Source: Nocardia pneumoniae NBRC 100136 (GTDB lineage: Bacteria > Actinomycetota > Actinomycetes > Mycobacteriales > Mycobacteriaceae). Taken from it: DNA of 64,000 nt. Made by a program: the position numbers and the translations under genes. Every line of letters begins with the position of its first letter. The first letter of the stretch is position 1. Shown here in pieces: positions 62,030 to 64,000 of this stretch. The DNA lies in assembly GCF_000308755.1 (NCBI RefSeq), contig NZ_BAGF01000058.1, positions 62,001-126,000 on the forward strand, given 5' to 3'. The notes below the pieces were generated by a model. That model saw only the letters and a program-made list of their open reading frames with translations. It made no database searches and was not told where the DNA came from.

Positions 62030-62081
62030 GAGAACTCCTGGTGTACTGGATGTGGTGTCCGTCGTGTCACCCCAGACCAAC

Positions 62082-62095
62082 CGGACTGCGGTCCG
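62082..62095. promoter_or_regulatory. CGGAC-tgcg-GTCCG dyad between FMN reductase and TetR genes
   Basis: A perfect 5-bp dyad centred in the 87-bp divergent gap. It is short but well placed to be the TetR operator serving both genes. Confidence 0.45.
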
Positions 62096-62116
62096 ATTAC
62101 TTCCCGCGGAGTCTGC

Positions 62117-62776
62117 GTGAGCGCTGTGAACTACCCCACATTCGACGCACCACCGCCACGCGGGCGCGGCCTGCTCGACGTCGGCGCGCCGCTGCCGGGC
62201 ACCACCCAGCCCGCCGAACGCGCCGACGCGGCGCGCAACCGCCAACTGCTGCTGGACGCCGCCCAGCAGTTGGTGCGCGAGCAAGGTGTGGACAGCCTCA
62301 CGATGGACGCGCTCGCCAAGCGCGCCGGGGTCGGCAAAGGCACGGTGTTCCGCCGGTTCGGCAGCCGGTCCGGGCTGATGCTCGCGCTGCTGGACCACTC
62401 GGATCGAAAGTTCCAAGAGGCGTTCATCTTCGGCCCGCCGCCGCTCGGCCCCGGCGCCCCGCCGGTGGAACGGCTGGTCGCCTTCGGCCGCGCCCGATTG
62501 CTGGACATCGAGGTCGCGGGCGAACTGCACCGCGCGGCCGAACTCGGCGAGGCCGGGGACCGCTATTCCGGCGCGCCCTACGGCCTGCTGCGCGCCCATG
62601 TCGCGATGCTGCTGCGGCAGGCCGAAGCGCCCGGGGAGGTCCCGCTCATCGCCGACGCGCTCCTGGCGACGCTGGGCGCGCCGCTGGTCATGCACCAGAT
62701 GCACGTCCAGGGGTACACCCGCGAGCAGATCGGCGACAACTGGGAGAGCCTCGTTCGGCGCGTTGTCACCCGATGA
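62117..62776 (+). CDS. TetR-family transcriptional regulator (Rv3055-type)
   Basis: The GTG at 62117 gives 219 residues. The HTH is SLTMDALAKRAGVGKGTVFR followed by RFGSRSGLM, preceded by a Pro/Ala-rich extension of about 40 residues. The C-terminal ligand domain is divergent. It probably controls itself and the FMN reductase gene. Confidence 0.92.
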   Translation: MSAVNYPTFDAPPPRGRGLLDVGAPLPGTTQPAERADAARNRQLLLDAAQQLVREQGVDSLTMDALAKRAGVGKGTVFRRFGSRSGLMLALLDHSDRKFQEAFIFGPPPLGPGAPPVERLVAFGRARLLDIEVAGELHRAAELGEAGDRYSGAPYGLLRAHVAMLLRQAEAPGEVPLIADALLATLGAPLVMHQMHVQGYTREQIGDNWESLVRRVVTR

Positions 62777-62798
62777 GTCGCCAGTAGACTCGGGCGCC

Positions 62799-63626
62799 AT
62801 GCGGAACCTGCGCGAACAGATCATCAGCGAATTGGGCGTCCAGCCCACGATCGAGCCGAAGACCGAAGTGCGGCGGCGGATCGACTTCCTCAAGGATTAT
62901 CTGAACGCCACTCCCGCACGAGGTTTCGTCCTCGGGATCAGCGGCGGGCAGGACAGCGCCCTCACCGGCAGGCTCTGCCAGCTCGCGGCCGAAGAGCTGC
63001 GCGCCGACGGCGCGGACGCGACGTTCCTCGCCGTCCGGCTGCCCTACGGGGTCCAGGCCGACGAGGCGGACGCGCGGATCGCGCTGACCTTCATCCAGCC
63101 GGACCGCCAAGTCGTGGTCAACGTCCGTCCCAGCGCGAACGCGGCGGCCGCGGAGGCGGCCACCGCGCTGGGCGTGGACAACCTGCGCGACTTCGTGCGC
63201 GGCAACATCAAGGCGCGCGAACGCATGGTGATCCAGTACGCGCTGGCCGGGCAGGAGAACCTGCTGGTGGTCGGCACCGACCACGCGGCGGAGGCGGTCA
63301 CCGGCTTCTTCACCAAGTACGGCGACGGCGGCGTCGACCTGACCCCGCTGACCGGCCTCACCAAGCGCCAGGGCGCGGCGCTGCTGCAAGAACTGGGTGC
63401 ACCCCCCAGCATCTGGTCCAAGGTCCCCACCGCCGACCTGGAGGACGACCGGCCCGCGCTGCCCGATGAAGAGGCGCTCGGCCTGCGCTACAGCGAGATC
63501 GACGATTACCTCGAGGGCAACGAGGTCAGCGCGGAAGTCGCCGCCAAGATCGAATCCATCTATCTGAACACCCGGCACAAGCGGACCGTTCCGGTGACTC
63601 CGCTCGACACCTGGTGGCAGTCCTAG
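62799..63626 (+). CDS. nadE: NH3-dependent NAD+ synthetase
   Basis: The ATG at 62799 gives 275 residues. The PP-loop is LGISGGQDSALTGRL; VVGTDHAAEAVTGFFTKYGD and KVPTADLEDDRPALPDEEAL are family motifs. It makes NAD from nicotinate adenine dinucleotide and ammonia. It lacks the glutaminase domain of the mycobacterial NadE, so this form resembles the E. coli type. Confidence 0.96.
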   Translation: MRNLREQIISELGVQPTIEPKTEVRRRIDFLKDYLNATPARGFVLGISGGQDSALTGRLCQLAAEELRADGADATFLAVRLPYGVQADEADARIALTFIQPDRQVVVNVRPSANAAAAEAATALGVDNLRDFVRGNIKARERMVIQYALAGQENLLVVGTDHAAEAVTGFFTKYGDGGVDLTPLTGLTKRQGAALLQELGAPPSIWSKVPTADLEDDRPALPDEEALGLRYSEIDDYLEGNEVSAEVAAKIESIYLNTRHKRTVPVTPLDTWWQS

Positions 63627-63650
63627 CGGGACCCCCGGGCCGCGGCGCCC

Positions 63651-63893
63651 TCATCCGCCCGCGAACGGCGGTAGCACGTCGACGCGGGAGCTGAGCGCGG
63701 TCGAAGGGTCGCGGGTGAGTTCGTCGCCGATCAGGTAGGCGCACACCGACAACATCTTGTCCAGGCCGGGGCCGTAGGCGGCGGCCAGGCTGGCGCGCAG
63801 GTCGGCCACCGTGGCGCCGGCCGGAAAGTCCAGGGTCTCGCTGTCCTTGCCGACCGCGTCGGCGATGGCGGCGAAGTAGCGGATCTCAACCAC
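63651..63893 (-). CDS. moaD: Molybdopterin synthase sulfur-carrier subunit
   Basis: 80 residues from GTG 63893. Ubiquitin-like fold: MVEIRYFAAIADAVGKDSET at the N-terminus and the terminal LPPFAGG, whose Gly-Gly end is thiocarboxylated for sulfur transfer to molybdopterin precursor. It overlaps the stop of moaA by 8 bp, so they are in one operon. Confidence 0.92.
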   Translation of the reverse strand: MVEIRYFAAIADAVGKDSETLDFPAGATVADLRASLAAAYGPGLDKMLSVCAYLIGDELTRDPSTALSSRVDVLPPFAGG

Positions 63894-64000
63894 CGATGGC
63901 TCCCATCGTCCGCTCCGGCGGGACGAAGCCCTCGGCGTCGATGCCGTGCCCCGCCCACTTGTTCCACATCGCGCCGCGCCAGAGCGTCGCGAGTTCCTCG
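63886..64000 (-). CDS. moaA: GTP 3',8-cyclase, C-terminal end
   Basis: Only the last 37 codons are inside the window. They read ELATLWRGAMWNKWAGHGID and end MGAIGG. MoaA proteins end in a conserved Gly-Gly that is needed for activity and typically have this Trp-rich tail. It overlaps moaD, which supports the call. The radical-SAM core lies outside the window. Confidence 0.78.
   Translation of the reverse strand, partial: EELATLWRGAMWNKWAGHGIDAEGFVPPERTMGAIGG

Noticed and set aside
1..64000. CRISPR arrays, rRNA/tRNA genes, transposases or phage integrases.
   Set aside because: None was seen: no regularly spaced repeats, no tRNA cloverleaf, and no DDE transposase or integrase motifs in any plausible gene.

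Overview
The window is GC-rich, gene-dense chromosomal DNA with GTG/ATG/TTG starts, ATGA-type overlaps and near-absence of rare codons. It is a mycolic-acid actinomycete, most likely Nocardia. The strongest evidence is gene order: from memory, the track etfA/etfB - methyltransferase - GH57 - GT4 - acyltransferase - beta-propeller lipoprotein - THUMP-like methyltransferase - methyltransferase - enoyl-CoA hydratase - Nudix - ABC ATPase - serB2 - ctaD - fecB, then nrdF, nrdHIE, flavin reductase and TetR, follows Mycobacterium tuberculosis Rv3028c to Rv3055. No database search was possible, so names rest on visible motifs and this synteny.

Layout. 1-4.7 kb: type II NADH dehydrogenase fragment, LysR regulator, a MarR/cupin divergent pair with a clear operator, a TIG-domain serine protease without signal peptide, and a MetE-like enzyme. 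4.8-25.9 kb: the conserved block, comprising electron transfer flavoprotein, a set of genes linked in mycobacteria to methylglucose lipopolysaccharide (methyltransferase, GH57, GT4, acyltransferase), envelope and metabolic genes, serB2, cytochrome aa3 subunit I (ctaD) and the siderophore-binding lipoprotein fecB. 26.0-42.6 kb: an accessory biosynthetic island lying between fecB and nrdF. It has a 153-residue truncated adenylation-domain protein, a 4,431-residue three-module NRPS (C-A-T-E-C-A-T-C-A-T-E-TE) and a translationally coupled DrrABC-type exporter. 42.8-48 kb: a small membrane protein, nrdF, an XRE regulator overlapping cutA, and mgtE with a possible proline-containing leader peptide. 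48.3-52.4 kb: a sulfonate uptake and oxidation operon carrying two short cysteine-containing leader ORFs. 52.9-58.1 kb: P450, F420-type oxidoreductase, DUF1579 lipoprotein, and an alpha/beta hydrolase divergent from a LysR regulator. 58.2-64 kb: nrdHIE, FMN reductase divergent from TetR, nadE, moaD and the 3' end of moaA.

How the parts work together. The NRPS island should make and export a short N-capped peptide with D-residues at positions 1 and 3. The first adenylation pocket looks basic (Orn/Lys type) and the second and third pockets are identical to each other. The class Ib ribonucleotide reductase genes are split over two loci on opposite strands about 14 kb apart, and each locus carries a pair of NrdR-box-like palindromes. 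The sulfonate locus appears to sense cysteine through leader peptides. The most interesting items for follow-up are the NRPS island with its truncated A-domain companion, the two cysteine leader ORFs, the mgtE leader ORF, and the signal-less TIG-protease.
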